Positions 1 to 10,170 of a DNA stretch of 64,000 nucleotides are shown here, one piece after another; positions within the stretch are counted from its first letter, which is position 1; every line of letters starts with the position of its first letter. The translations under genes and the position numbers were made by a program. The notes beneath the pieces are model-generated. The model made no database searches. It worked only from the letters and a program-made list of their open reading frames with translations, and was not told where the DNA came from. The stretch spans positions 4,712,001 to 4,776,000 of the forward strand of contig NZ_CP059068.1 of the NCBI RefSeq assembly GCF_017798165.1. The letters are read 5' to 3'. This DNA comes from Rhodoferax sp. AJA081-3 (lineage in GTDB: Bacteria; Pseudomonadota; Gammaproteobacteria; Burkholderiales; Burkholderiaceae_C).

Positions 1-750
<750 letters not shown>

Positions 751-805
751 TCAATGCGAACCCGATTGTAAGAAGTGCCGGCGCGAATGTCCCGGAGCCG
801 ATTTG

Positions 806-1480
806 ATGACAATGCTGAGTAACCTGGATTTGATCCGCAGGGTCTCCCTGTTCTCCACTTTGACGCCTGAACAGGCCGAGGCCCTGGCGGCCACCGTTTC
901 CAAAAAACGCTTCAAACGCGGCGAGATTCTGGTTGAACAGGGCAAAAAGACCGACGCTCTCTTTATTGTGTTGACCGGACGCACCCGCGTGCTGATGACT
1001 GACAGCAAGGGCCGCGAAGTGATTTTGGCAACACTGGCATCCGGTGACTACGTGGGCGAGATGAGCTTGATCGACAACGCACCCCATTCAGCAACCGTGG
1101 TCGCGGACCAGCAAGTGGATGTTCTGGTGCTGGGTCGCGACAGTTTTTTGCGCTGCCTGGGCGAAAACATGGAAATGTCCCATGCGGTCATGCGGGTGCT
1201 GGTGCAGCGTTTGCGCAAGGCCAGTGAAAACATCAGCTCCCTGGCGTTGGTGGGTGTTTATGGCCGCGTGGCCAAAGTGTTGCTGGAATCGTCGGTGCCA
1301 GACGCCAATGGCGACCTGCTCATCCGTGACAAGGTGTCGCGCCAGGACATTGCCAAAATGGTGGGTGCCTCGCGCGAAATGGTCAGCCGGGTCATGAAAG
1401 ACTTTGAAGAGCAGGGGTTCATCCAACTGCTGGACACCGGCGCAGTGCGTGTCATAGAGCGGCGCTCCCAACCGCGCTAG
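806..1480 (+). CDS. Crp/Fnr family transcriptional regulator
   Basis: 224-residue regulator with an N-terminal cyclic-nucleotide-binding-fold beta barrel (about residues 8-120) and a C-terminal winged helix (about 150-215) with the recognition-helix pattern SREMVSR. The phosphate-binding cassette region reads GEMSLIDNAPHSATV: the Arg that contacts the cyclic nucleotide phosphate in CRP is His here, so cAMP binding is doubtful. I chose ATG 806 because GGAG at 794-797 is well spaced and the protein then starts MTMLSNLDL. An open frame continues upstream to a GTG at 722 and contains several Cys codons, but it lies in the trxB/crp intergenic region and is probably untranslated. The effector is unknown. 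Confidence 0.9.
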   Translation: MTMLSNLDLIRRVSLFSTLTPEQAEALAATVSKKRFKRGEILVEQGKKTDALFIVLTGRTRVLMTDSKGREVILATLASGDYVGEMSLIDNAPHSATVVADQQVDVLVLGRDSFLRCLGENMEMSHAVMRVLVQRLRKASENISSLALVGVYGRVAKVLLESSVPDANGDLLIRDKVSRQDIAKMVGASREMVSRVMKDFEEQGFIQLLDTGAVRVIERRSQPR

Positions 1481-1540
1481 GCGCCTGCGCCTGGACGCTG
1501 GCGTGCGTTAAGCTAGCCCCGACTGCCCGCTTTTTTTTAC

Positions 1541-3853
1541 ATGACCTATTCTCTCCATACCCTCCATTCCCCTGCACCCCAGCGCGCGCCAGCACCCACC
1601 GGCATGGGCCGCTTCGCCAATGAAATTGCGTTGATCGGTGGTTTTGTTTTTCTGGTCCTGTGGCTCACGGCATTGCTGACGTATTCCCCGCAAGACGCGG
1701 CCTGGTCCACATCGGGCACCGGTCTGCCGATTGCCAACAAGGTTGGGCGCCTGGGTGCCTGGCTGGCCGATGCCAGTTATTTCCTGCTGGGTTATTCTGC
1801 CTGGTGGTGTGTGGCGGTGGGCATTCGCCTGTGGCTGGCCTTGCTGGCCAACCGCCTGCGGGGTGATGTGGCCAGCCCTGCAGTCCCCCGGCGCTTTGTG
1901 TTCTGGATGGGCCTGGCGCTGCTGCTGTACGCCAGCACCTCGCTGGAATGGGCCCGTTTGTACAGCCTGGAGTCCCGTTTGCCAGACCATGCGGGTGGCG
2001 CCTTGGGCTACCTGCTGGGCCCTCTAAGTGTTAAGTGGCTGGGTTTCTCCGGTTCGGGCCTTGTTTCCATCGCTTTGGGCGTGATTGGATCTGCTCTGGT
2101 GTTTGGATTTTCGTGGATGCACGTCGCCGAGCGCATCGGTGCCCGGCTCGATGGCCTGGTCCAGTCCCGCAAACAGTCGCGCGAACGGGCCGAGGACCGT
2201 GTGCTGGGCCAACAAGCCATGCGTGAGCGCGAAGAGATTTTGATGGAAGAGCGTGAAGAAACGGTGGTGCACCACCCGCAGCCCATGGTCATCATGGAGC
2301 CCATCATCATCGACCCGCCACGCAGTGAGCGTGTCGCCAAAGAGCGCCAGAAACCCCTGTTTACTGAAATGCCGGACAGCAAGCTGCCGCAGGTGGATCT
2401 GCTCGATGGCGCACAACTGCGCCAGGAGACCGTAGCGCCCGAGACGCTTGAAATGACCAGCCGCATGATCGAGAAAAAGCTGAAGGACTTCGGCGTGGAA
2501 GTGCGCGTGGTGCTGGCCCAACCCGGCCCGGTGATCACCCGTTACGAGATCGAACCCGCCACCGGCGTCAAGGGCTCGCAGATCGTGGGGCTGGCCAAGG
2601 ACCTGGCGCGCAGCCTGAGCCTGATCTCCATCCGCGTGGTCGAGACGATTCCCGGCAAGAACTACATGGCGCTGGAATTGCCCAACGCCAAGCGCCAGTC
2701 GATTCGCCTGTCGGAAATTTTGGGCTCGCAGGTCTACAACGACAGCAAATCCATGCTGACGATGGGCCTGGGCAAAGACATTGTGGGCAACCCCATCGTC
2801 GCCGACCTGGCCAAGATGCCCCACGTGCTGGTGGCCGGTACCACGGGCTCGGGAAAGTCGGTGGGTATCAACGCGATGATTTTGAGCCTGCTGTACAAGG
2901 CCGAGGCACGCGATGTGCGCCTGCTGATGATCGACCCCAAGATGCTGGAAATGTCGGTCTACGAAGGTATTCCGCACCTGCTCGCCCCCGTGGTGACCGA
3001 CATGAAACAGGCCGCCCATGGCCTGACCTGGTGCGTGGCCGAGATGGAGCGCCGCTACAAGTTGCTGAGCAAAATGGGCGTGCGGAACCTGGCCGGTTAC
3101 AACAACAAGATGGATGAGGCCAAGGCGCGTGGTGAATTCATCTACAACCCGTTCAGCCTGACGCCCGAGTCCCCCGAGCCGCTGGAGCGCCTGCCGCACA
3201 TCGTGGTGGTTATCGACGAGCTGGCCGATCTGATGATGGTGGTCGGCAAGAAGATTGAAGAGCTGATCGCCCGCCTGGCGCAAAAGGCGCGTGCCGCCGG
3301 CATCCATTTGATCTTGGCCACGCAGCGCCCCAGCGTGGACGTGATTACCGGCCTGATCAAGGCCAATATCCCGACCCGTATAGCCTTCTCGGTCGGCTCC
3401 AAGATCGACAGCCGCACCATCCTGGACCAGATGGGCGCCGAAGCCCTGCTGGGCATGGGCGACATGTTGTACATGGCCAGCGGCACGGGCTTTCCTATCC
3501 GTGTGCACGGCGCCTTTGTCAGCGACGAAGAGGTGCACCGCGTGGTTAGCTACCTCAAGAGCCAGGGTGAACCAAACTACATCGAAGGTGTGCTGGAAGG
3601 CGGCACCGTGGATGGTGAAGGCGAACCCGGTGCAGACGGTGGCCCCAGCGGCGAGAAAGACCCCATGTACGACCAGGCCGTGGAAGTGGTGCTGAAGAAC
3701 CGCAAGGCCAGCATCTCGCTGGTGCAACGCCACCTGAAAATTGGCTACAACCGCGCGGCCCGGCTGGTGGAAGACATGGAAAAGGCCGGCCTGGTCAGCT
3801 CCATGAGTACCAACGGCCAGCGGGATATTTTGGTCCCCGCGCGAACCGAATGA
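1541..3853 (+). CDS. ftsK: DNA translocase FtsK
   Basis: Septum-located ATP-driven DNA pump that clears chromosome termini and activates XerCD at dif. The 770 residues comprise four N-terminal membrane segments (about 28-190), a short linker, an alpha/beta motor domain with Walker [11 protein letters not shown] (about 430-440) and Walker B-type [12 protein letters not shown], and a C-terminal gamma winged helix (about 705-755, starting [11 protein letters not shown]) that reads KOPS sites. The linker is short compared with E. coli FtsK (about 1,330 residues), which is usual in betaproteobacteria. ATG 1541 is taken as start; ATG 1604 ([10 protein letters not shown]) is an alternative that keeps all membrane segments. 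lolA follows after 60 bp. Confidence 0.97.
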   Translation: MTYSLHTLHSPAPQRAPAPTGMGRFANEIALIGGFVFLVLWLTALLTYSPQDAAWSTSGTGLPIANKVGRLGAWLADASYFLLGYSAWWCVAVGIRLWLALLANRLRGDVASPAVPRRFVFWMGLALLLYASTSLEWARLYSLESRLPDHAGGALGYLLGPLSVKWLGFSGSGLVSIALGVIGSALVFGFSWMHVAERIGARLDGLVQSRKQSRERAEDRVLGQQAMREREEILMEEREETVVHHPQPMVIMEPIIIDPPRSERVAKERQKPLFTEMPDSKLPQVDLLDGAQLRQETVAPETLEMTSRMIEKKLKDFGVEVRVVLAQPGPVITRYEIEPATGVKGSQIVGLAKDLARSLSLISIRVVETIPGKNYMALELPNAKRQSIRLSEILGSQVYNDSKSMLTMGLGKDIVGNPIVADLAKMPHVLVAGTTGSGKSVGINAMILSLLYKAEARDVRLLMIDPKMLEMSVYEGIPHLLAPVVTDMKQAAHGLTWCVAEMERRYKLLSKMGVRNLAGYNNKMDEAKARGEFIYNPFSLTPESPEPLERLPHIVVVIDELADLMMVVGKKIEELIARLAQKARAAGIHLILATQRPSVDVITGLIKANIPTRIAFSVGSKIDSRTILDQMGAEALLGMGDMLYMASGTGFPIRVHGAFVSDEEVHRVVSYLKSQGEPNYIEGVLEGGTVDGEGEPGADGGPSGEKDPMYDQAVEVVLKNRKASISLVQRHLKIGYNRAARLVEDMEKAGLVSSMSTNGQRDILVPARTE

Positions 3854-3913
3854 GTTTTTGTGGATCACACACCGGTGCAGAGCCCATGCGTGCTGCCGAC
3901 AACTGAGTAAACC

Positions 3914-4543
3914 ATGAAACAAATTGCTACGTTTTTTATAGCTGCTTATGTAGCATCCGCGGGGGCTACAGGCCTAGATGGCTTGGAAGCCTTCGTCAAG
4001 ACGGTGAAGACAGCTCGCACCGACTTCACCCAGGTGGTGACGGTACCCGCCAAAGAGGGCCAGGCCGCACGCACCAAGACCTCCAGCGGTGTTTTCGAGT
4101 TCTCCCGCCCCGGGCGTTTCCGTTTTGTCTACAAAAAGCCGTTTGAACAAACCATAGTGGCCGACGGCCAGACCCTGTGGCTGTATGACGTGGACCTGAA
4201 CCAGGTGACGTCGCGCCCGCAAGCCCAGGCACTGGGCTCAACACCCGCCGCACTCATCGCTTCGGCCGCTGATCTAAAAGCCTTGCAGGCCGACTTTGCG
4301 CTCAAGGCCGATGCCGATAGCGAAGGCCTGGAGTGGGTGCTGGCCACGCCCAAAGTCAAGGACAGCGCCTTGCAGACCGTGCGTGTGGGCTTCAAGGCCG
4401 GTGAGCTGGCCGTGCTGGAAATCGTCGACAGTTTTGGCCAGAAGTCCAGCCTGCGCTTTAGCGCCTTCAAGGCCAATGTGGCGCTGGAGCCCGCAGCTTT
4501 TGCGTTCAAGCCACCAGCGGGAGCGGACGTGATTCGCCAGTAG
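3914..4543 (+). CDS. lolA: Outer-membrane lipoprotein carrier protein LolA
   Basis: Periplasmic chaperone that takes lipoproteins from LolCDE to LolB. 209 residues: an N-terminal signal peptide (about 1-20, Ala-rich, ending SAGA-TG) and then a LolA half-barrel starting GLEAFVKTVKTARTDFTQV. The motif RPGRFRFVYKKPFEQ and the following VADGQTLWLYDVDLNQV are typical of the family. Most of the signal peptide (residues 3-20) is encoded by a copy of the interspersed repeat family A in antisense orientation (3921-3974). No other in-frame start is available, because a TAA lies just upstream. The 3' end overlaps the convergent kinase gene by 38 bp. Located after ftsK, as in other Burkholderiales. Confidence 0.95.
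   Translation: MKQIATFFIAAYVASAGATGLDGLEAFVKTVKTARTDFTQVVTVPAKEGQAARTKTSSGVFEFSRPGRFRFVYKKPFEQTIVADGQTLWLYDVDLNQVTSRPQAQALGSTPAALIASAADLKALQADFALKADADSEGLEWVLATPKVKDSALQTVRVGFKAGELAVLEIVDSFGQKSSLRFSAFKANVALEPAAFAFKPPAGADVIRQ
3921..3974 (-). repeat. Repeat family A, copy 1 (inside lolA signal peptide)
   Basis: Read on the minus strand it begins GGCCTGTAGCCCCCG, continues through GCTACATAAGCAGCTAT and ends CGTAGCAA, matching the other family A copies. It lies wholly in coding sequence and encodes LolA residues 3-20. Confidence 0.8.
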
Positions 4544-6776
4544 CCGACTGTGGCGCACACCGTGGCAAGTGCACGGTGATCAGTGTGCCCGCATCAGGGC
4601 TGGACGCAATCTCAATGCTGCCACCTAGCACATCGTGCACGATGTTGTAGACGATGTTCATGCCCAGACCCGATCCACCTTGCCCCAGCTTGGTGGTGAA
4701 AAAGGGGTCGAACACCCGGTTGCGTGTGTCCTCCGTCATGCCTATGCCATCGTCGCTGAACTGCAGCGTCACCCGGTCGGCGCCAGACGCCACCGCGCGC
4801 ACATGCATCTGCCCGCGCTCGCGTCCCTCAAAACCATGCTGCAGCGCGTTGCTGACAAAGTTGGTAACCAGTTGCCCCAGCGCACCGGGAAAGCTGTCCA
4901 TCTCCACCCGATCCGGCAGTGCCAAGGTCAGTGTGAAGGGGGTGTTCTTGTACATGGGCTCCAGCGTCAGGCACACCTCGCGCAGTGTGGTTTGCAGGTC
5001 GAAGACGCGGCGCTGGTCGCTGGACTGGTCGACCGCCACCCGTTTGAAGCTGCGGATCAGTTCGCTGGCGCGGGTCAGGGCCCGCATCAGGATATCGGTG
5101 CCGCGCTGGGCGTTTTCCAGAAAATACTGCAGCGTGGATCTGCGTAGCTCACCTTTCTCGAACGCCTGGGCCAGGTCAGCCACTTGGTACTGCAAGGTGC
5201 TGCCCACGGTCACGCTGTTGCCAATGGGGGTGTTGAGCTCGTGGGCCACACCGGCCACCAAAGAGCCCAGTGCGGCCAGTTTTTCGGAGCGAACCAACTC
5301 GGTCTGCATGGCCCGCACCGAGGCCAGCGCCACGCTGAGCTCGTTGTTCGCTATTTCCAGCTTTTCGGTGCGTGCCTGCACCCGCAGCTCCAGCTCCAGG
5401 TTCATACTGCGGATTTCACGTTCGACCTCGCGCTGGCGGGTGACGTCGACCACGGTAAACAGAACCAGTTTTTCGCTACCCGCCAGGAAGCTGCGGCCCG
5501 ACATCTGGCATGTGATGGTGTGGCCATCGCGGTGCCGGTGTTCCACTTCAAACCGGTCCACCGTACCGTTGGGCACCAGGGCCGCCACCAGTTTTTCGCG
5601 TTGCTCCGGGTTGACCCAGATGCCCAGTTCGCGTGCGCTGCGCCCTATGACGTCTTGCAACTGGTAGCCGTACTGGGCCAGCCAGGCATCGTTGGCCTCG
5701 ACAAACTGCCCGTCCAGGTTACGCACCAGGGTGTGTGGCACCGGCGACTGGCGGAACAGGCCAAAAAACTTGGCCTCGCTCTCGCGCAGCGAAACCTGGG
5801 TGTGTTGCAGGCGTTTGATGTACACGCGCAGCGTGTAGGTCAGCGCTGCGACCAGTGCAATGCTGAACAAGGCCAGCAGCAGGCGCTCGTAGGTGCGGTT
5901 CTCCCAGGAGGCGAGCACGTTTTCATAGTCCCGCGCATACACCATGGTCACGGGAAAGCCGGCCAGCCTGCGGTAGGTGTACAGCTTGGGGCCGTCATCG
6001 TCATCCAGAAACGTTTCGTCGTTGAACGACCCCTCCAGCGCAGCGGAGCGCAGGGTATCCAGCAGGGGGGAATCGGTGACATCGCGGTCCACATACCGGG
6101 CCTCAAAGGGTGAACGTGCAAGGATGAAGCCCTGGTTGGATAGCAGGGTCACGCTGGCCTTGTTTTCCTTGGCCACTCGGGAGTACAGCGTGCCGAAGTA
6201 GGCCAGCCGTATGTCCACACTGACCACCCCCGCCGGCAGGCCGCGCTGGTCGTACAGGGTGCGGGCCACGGGTATGACCCATTGGCTGTCGTAGGCGCTG
6301 GCATAGGGGTGGCCCACCACGGGTTCGTCGTCGGCGGCGTTCTTGAGCAGGTACTGGATGTGGCTGCGCTGCGAAGCCTCGGTCTGGTGTGTGGGGTAGT
6401 CGGGTGAGCTGATCCAGCTCAGGCCCTGGGGCGTGACGTATTGCAGGGCTTTGAGGTGGCGGCTGTGCCCGATGTCGTGGCTGGCCACGATGCCGCGGAT
6501 CAAACCGGGCGATTCGTACTGGTCACTGGCGCGCACGGCACGGGCCACCCGGTCCAGGGTGTGCACGGCGTCTTGCAGGGTCTGGCTGGCGTGTTCCTCT
6601 AGCAGGCGCACCGCCACCAGGCCGTTGTTGGTTTCCGAGGCCAGGGTTTGTTGTTTGTCCTGCGCAATGGCCCACCAGGTCTGGCCAGCAATCGTGAGCG
6701 TGGTGGCCAGCGCAAACAGCAGCAGCGCCAGGTGGGTGCGCGCCAGCGTGCGCTCAGAGAGGTTTTGCCGTGTCAT
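4506..6776 (-). CDS. Membrane sensor histidine kinase (Cache-PAS-HisKA-HATPase)
   Basis: 756 residues. A membrane segment at about 14-34, a periplasmic dCache-like sensor region to about 290, a second membrane segment near 298-316, a PAS domain (about 335-455) and a coiled coil lead into the phosphoacceptor motif AHELNTPIGN with His512. The ATPase domain shows N box NFVSNALQHG, G1 DDGIGM and G2 GGSGLGM. It therefore autophosphorylates in response to a periplasmic or membrane signal. It is the second gene of a pair: its ATG overlaps the stop of the upstream GlpV-like binding protein (ATGA at 6773-6776). No response regulator is encoded nearby, so its partner is elsewhere or unknown. It converges with and overlaps lolA. 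Confidence 0.92.
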   Translation of the reverse strand: MTRQNLSERTLARTHLALLLFALATTLTIAGQTWWAIAQDKQQTLASETNNGLVAVRLLEEHASQTLQDAVHTLDRVARAVRASDQYESPGLIRGIVASHDIGHSRHLKALQYVTPQGLSWISSPDYPTHQTEASQRSHIQYLLKNAADDEPVVGHPYASAYDSQWVIPVARTLYDQRGLPAGVVSVDIRLAYFGTLYSRVAKENKASVTLLSNQGFILARSPFEARYVDRDVTDSPLLDTLRSAALEGSFNDETFLDDDDGPKLYTYRRLAGFPVTMVYARDYENVLASWENRTYERLLLALFSIALVAALTYTLRVYIKRLQHTQVSLRESEAKFFGLFRQSPVPHTLVRNLDGQFVEANDAWLAQYGYQLQDVIGRSARELGIWVNPEQREKLVAALVPNGTVDRFEVEHRHRDGHTITCQMSGRSFLAGSEKLVLFTVVDVTRQREVEREIRSMNLELELRVQARTEKLEIANNELSVALASVRAMQTELVRSEKLAALGSLVAGVAHELNTPIGNSVTVGSTLQYQVADLAQAFEKGELRRSTLQYFLENAQRGTDILMRALTRASELIRSFKRVAVDQSSDQRRVFDLQTTLREVCLTLEPMYKNTPFTLTLALPDRVEMDSFPGALGQLVTNFVSNALQHGFEGRERGQMHVRAVASGADRVTLQFSDDGIGMTEDTRNRVFDPFFTTKLGQGGSGLGMNIVYNIVHDVLGGSIEIASSPDAGTLITVHLPRCAPQSATGESRPLPLVA

Positions 6777-8503
6777 TGCACGCGGCCCTCTTTCCAGGCC
6801 TGCAGCAGGCGTTCATAGGCAATGGTCTCGCCCTTGGGTTTTTCGTCGGCCAGCTTTTGCCAGGGCGCGCCTTTGTTGGACAACCGCTTCGATATATCCC
6901 GTTTGGCATTGAGCTTGGGCGTGCAATGCTGCATGCCTGTGTTTTGCAGATCGGCCAGCACCTGGTCCATGGCCATGGCCAGGCTGTCCATGGCGGCTTG
7001 AGGGGTCTTCTCTCCACTGATGGCGGTGGCCACATTGGCCCACCACAGGCGGGCGATGCGGGGGTAGTCGGGCACATTGGTGCCGGTGGGTGTCCAGGCC
7101 ACACGGGCGGGGCTGCGGTAGAACTCCACCAGGCCACCGTAGCGGCTGGCGTTGCGGGTGAAGTAGTCGTGTTTGATGTCGGACTCGCGGATAAAGGTCA
7201 GCCCGACGATGGACTTGCGCAGCGACACGGTTTTGGAGGTCACAAACTGCGCATACAGCCAGGCCGCGGTCATCTGTGGGACCGGTGTGGATTTCAAAAA
7301 CGTCCACGCCCCCACGTCCTGGTAGCCGTTTTGCATGCCGGTCTTCCAGTAGGGGCCATGCGGTGAAGGTGCCATGCGCCACTTGGGGCTGCCATCTTTG
7401 TTGACGGCGGCCGAACCGGCTTGCGTGGCCGATGCGGTGAATGCCGTGTACCAAAAAATTTGCTGCGCAATCTGCCCCTGCGCGGGCACGGGCCCGGCGT
7501 CGGTAAACGTCATGTTGACGGCCTCGGGCGGCGCGTATTGTTTGAGCCACTGCACATACTTGGTCAGGGCAAAAACGGCGGCGGGGGAGTTGGTGGCGCC
7601 ACCGCGCTCTACCGATGCGCCCACTGGCGTGCACTGGTCGGTAGCCACCCGTATGCCCCATTCGTCCACCGGCAGGCCGTTGGGGATGCCCTTGTCGGCC
7701 GCACCGGCCATGGACAGCCAGGCATCGGTAAAACGCCAGCCCAGGGATGGGTCGCGTTTGCCATAGTCCATGTGGCCAAACACCTTTTTGCCATCCAGCT
7801 CCTTGACATCGTTGCTGAAGAAGTTGGCAATGTCTTCGTAGGCGGACCAGTTCAGCGGCACACCCAGCTCGTAGCCGTATTTGGTGCGGAAGCGGTCCTT
7901 CAGGTCGCTGCGCGCAAACCAGTCCGCGCGAAACCAGTACAGGTTGGCAAACTGCTGGTCGGGCAACTGGTAGATCTTGCCGTCGGGCGCGGTGGTGAAC
8001 GACCTGCCGATAAAGTCCGCCAGGTCCAGACCCGGGTTGGTGTATTCCTTGCCCGCGCCCAGCATGAAGTCCGACAGTGGCACCACCGAGCCATACCGGT
8101 AGTGGGTGCCAATCAGGTCGGAGTCGGAAATCCAGCCGTCGTAGTCTGACTTGCCGCTTTTGATGGCCGCGTACAGCTTGTCCACCAGGTCCCCTTCGGG
8201 AATGATGTCGTGTTGCACGGTGATGCCGGTGATCTCTCCGAAGGCCTTGGCCAGCGTGCGCGATTCGTATTCGTGGGTGTCGATCTTTTCAGACACCACA
8301 CGTATGGTCTTGATGCCCTGGCGTTTGAGCTGGGCGGACGCCTGGATGAACCACTGCAGCTCTTGCTCTTGCTGCTCGCGTGTCAGGGTGGAGGGCTTGA
8401 ACTCATCGTCCAGCCAGCGTGTGGCGGCACCGGTGTCGGCCCAACACACCAATGGCGCCAGCAGCGTCAGGTAAGCTAGTCCCATAGAGATGCGCATGTG
8501 CAA
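6773..8503 (-). CDS. GlpV-like ABC-type solute-binding protein
   Basis: 576-residue periplasmic protein with a signal peptide (about 1-22, ending VCWA-DT). Stretches such as THEYESRTLAKAF, NDVKELDGKKVFGHMDYG, RDPSLGWRFTDAWLSMAG and FYRSPARVAWTPTGTNVPDY closely resemble my memory of GlpV, the large glycerol-binding protein of rhizobial-type ABC transporters, and the length fits. The usual glpSTPQ permease and ATPase genes are absent. Instead the gene is translationally coupled (4-bp overlap) to a histidine kinase. Either it feeds a transporter encoded elsewhere or it presents ligand to the kinase. ATG 8503 is used; an internal ATG at codon 6 is equally possible. Glycerol or a related polyol is the inferred ligand. 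Confidence 0.88.
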   Translation of the reverse strand: MHMRISMGLAYLTLLAPLVCWADTGAATRWLDDEFKPSTLTREQQEQELQWFIQASAQLKRQGIKTIRVVSEKIDTHEYESRTLAKAFGEITGITVQHDIIPEGDLVDKLYAAIKSGKSDYDGWISDSDLIGTHYRYGSVVPLSDFMLGAGKEYTNPGLDLADFIGRSFTTAPDGKIYQLPDQQFANLYWFRADWFARSDLKDRFRTKYGYELGVPLNWSAYEDIANFFSNDVKELDGKKVFGHMDYGKRDPSLGWRFTDAWLSMAGAADKGIPNGLPVDEWGIRVATDQCTPVGASVERGGATNSPAAVFALTKYVQWLKQYAPPEAVNMTFTDAGPVPAQGQIAQQIFWYTAFTASATQAGSAAVNKDGSPKWRMAPSPHGPYWKTGMQNGYQDVGAWTFLKSTPVPQMTAAWLYAQFVTSKTVSLRKSIVGLTFIRESDIKHDYFTRNASRYGGLVEFYRSPARVAWTPTGTNVPDYPRIARLWWANVATAISGEKTPQAAMDSLAMAMDQVLADLQNTGMQHCTPKLNAKRDISKRLSNKGAPWQKLADEKPKGETIAYERLLQAWKEGRVQ

Positions 8504-8597
8504 TACCTTTGAGGTTCAGCCTGCGTGGATTCGGGGATCGCCGCCCCACACTGCGATAGACCCAAGTTTGCACCAAAATCAAGCGAGACAACGCACC

Positions 8598-9257
8598 ATG
8601 CACGGTCATTTTTCGGAGACCACGGGCCACCAGCGCCTGGTTTATGGGGCTTTGGTGGGCGCCGGGGTGGCCTTGCTGCCCCTGCCCACCGCCTGGTCCA
8701 CCCAGGTATTGCTGGCCTGGTGCGCGGGCAGTGGCACGTTTTTGGCCCTGTCCTGGTGGCTGGCCGTGCGGTTCGATGCCCAGCGCACCCGTGCCCGGGC
8801 GCTGGCACAAGACCAATCCCATCGGATCCTGTCGGGCCTGTTGCTGCTGTCGGTTTTTATCAGTGCTGGCGCCATCGCGTTGATGCTGCAGCATGTCAAA
8901 GACCTGGCCACTGCGCAACGCGCGGCGCACCTGGCGTTGTCCATGTTGGCCCTGGCCGCGTCGTGGTTGCTGATGCAGACCGTTTTTGCCTTCCACTATG
9001 CCCACCTGTACTACCAATGTGAGTCGCGCGGCCATGCTGCCGGGGCGGGGCTGCAATTCCCCGGCAAACAGGCGCCGGATTATTTTGACTTTTTGTACTT
9101 CGCCCACGTGGTGGGCATGACGTCCCAGGTGTCGGACGTGGTGGTCACTGCACGCCACATGCGCCGCCTGACGCTGTTGCACAGCCTGGCCGCCTTTGCG
9201 TTCAACATGCTGGTGCTGGCGCTGAGCATCAATGTGGTGGCGGGTGCCCTGCAGTAA
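8598..9257 (+). CDS. DUF1345 family membrane protein
   Basis: 219-residue integral membrane protein with about five hydrophobic segments. Features of the DUF1345 family are the central AFHYAHLYYQ motif and the later DYFDFLYFAHVVGMTSQVSDV. ATG 8598 was chosen; the frame is open back to 8490, but that part overlaps the start of the divergent binding-protein gene and is not hydrophobic or conserved-looking. Function is unknown. Its stop lies one base from the end of the convergent EamA gene. Confidence 0.82.
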   Translation: MHGHFSETTGHQRLVYGALVGAGVALLPLPTAWSTQVLLAWCAGSGTFLALSWWLAVRFDAQRTRARALAQDQSHRILSGLLLLSVFISAGAIALMLQHVKDLATAQRAAHLALSMLALAASWLLMQTVFAFHYAHLYYQCESRGHAAGAGLQFPGKQAPDYFDFLYFAHVVGMTSQVSDVVVTARHMRRLTLLHSLAAFAFNMLVLALSINVVAGALQ

Positions 9258-9258
9258 A

Positions 9259-10170
9259 TTATTTGCGACTAAAGCGCACCAGCCCGGTCGACAAGCTGGT
9301 GCCAATGACGATGACCACACCGCAGACCAGCATCCACGACGTGACCTCTTCGCCCAGCAGCACCACGCCATACAGCAGCGCAAACACCGGGATGCCAAAG
9401 GTGACGGACAACGCCCGTGCCGGCCCGGCCCGCTCGATCAGGCGAAAGTACAGGATGTAGGCCACACCGGTGCACAAGACCCCCAGTGCCACCACGGCCA
9501 GCCAGGCGTTCAATGACACAGCCTGTGTGGGCCAGTACCACCAGGCCAGCGGCACCAGACCAATGGCGGCACCCAACTGGCTGCCGGTGGCCGACACCAG
9601 CGAGGGCAGGCCCGACATATACCGCTTGGTAAAACTGGCCGCAATGCCGTAACACAGCGTGGCCAGCAGGCAGGCCAGCACGGCCCAGCCCGTGGCGTTG
9701 CCGCTGGCATCGGGCTTGAAGCTGGCCTTGTCCCAGGCCAGCAGGGCCACACCGGCAAAACCAATCAGCAGACCCACGGCACGGGAGCCGGTGGGCCGGT
9801 CCTTGAGCCACAGCCAGGCGATGACGGCGCCAAACAGCGGCGTGGTCGCGTTCAGGATGGACGATAGGCCCGTGGTGATGGACAGCAGCGCAAAGCTGAA
9901 GCAGGCAAAGGGAATGGCCGAGTTCAGAATGCCCACGGCAAAACTCAGTTTCCAGTGCTGGCGTAGGCTGGCCCCGTGGCCGCGCAAAAACACAATGGGC
10001 AGCAAGAAGAGTGCGGCAATCGCCACCCGCAGGCCGGCCGTGGCGAACACGCCCAGCTCTTTGGCACCCATGCGAATGAAGAGGAACGACGCACCCCAGA
10101 TGGCTGCCAGCAACACAAAATCGAGCAGCCAGGCTTTCTTGGCAGGAGTGGCGGATGCAACGGTGCTCAC
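9259..10170 (-). CDS. EamA/DMT superfamily transporter
   Basis: 303 residues with about ten hydrophobic helices arranged as two EamA repeats (about 14-150 and 165-295). The N-terminus shows LLAAIWGASFLFIRMGAKEL, the signature of drug/metabolite exporters of the RhaT/YdcZ type. Substrate cannot be told from sequence. The start ATG overlaps the ogt stop by 4 bp, so it is translated with ogt, downstream of the Ada-AlkA gene. Confidence 0.9.
   Translation of the reverse strand: MSTVASATPAKKAWLLDFVLLAAIWGASFLFIRMGAKELGVFATAGLRVAIAALFLLPIVFLRGHGASLRQHWKLSFAVGILNSAIPFACFSFALLSITTGLSSILNATTPLFGAVIAWLWLKDRPTGSRAVGLLIGFAGVALLAWDKASFKPDASGNATGWAVLACLLATLCYGIAASFTKRYMSGLPSLVSATGSQLGAAIGLVPLAWWYWPTQAVSLNAWLAVVALGVLCTGVAYILYFRLIERAGPARALSVTFGIPVFALLYGVVLLGEEVTSWMLVCGVVIVIGTSLSTGLVRFSRK

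Noticed and set aside
1481..1540. Rho-independent terminator before ftsK (T-run at about 1531)
   Set aside because: The T-run is not directly preceded by a stable hairpin; GGCGC/GCGCC words lie too far away.
2024..3922. Long minus-strand open frame opposite ftsK
   Set aside because: Antisense shadow of ftsK; composition is His/Gln-rich and nonsensical.
6773..8503. Complete glycerol ABC transporter operon
   Set aside because: Only the binding protein is present; neighbours are a kinase and a DUF1345 protein, with no permease or ATPase genes on either side.
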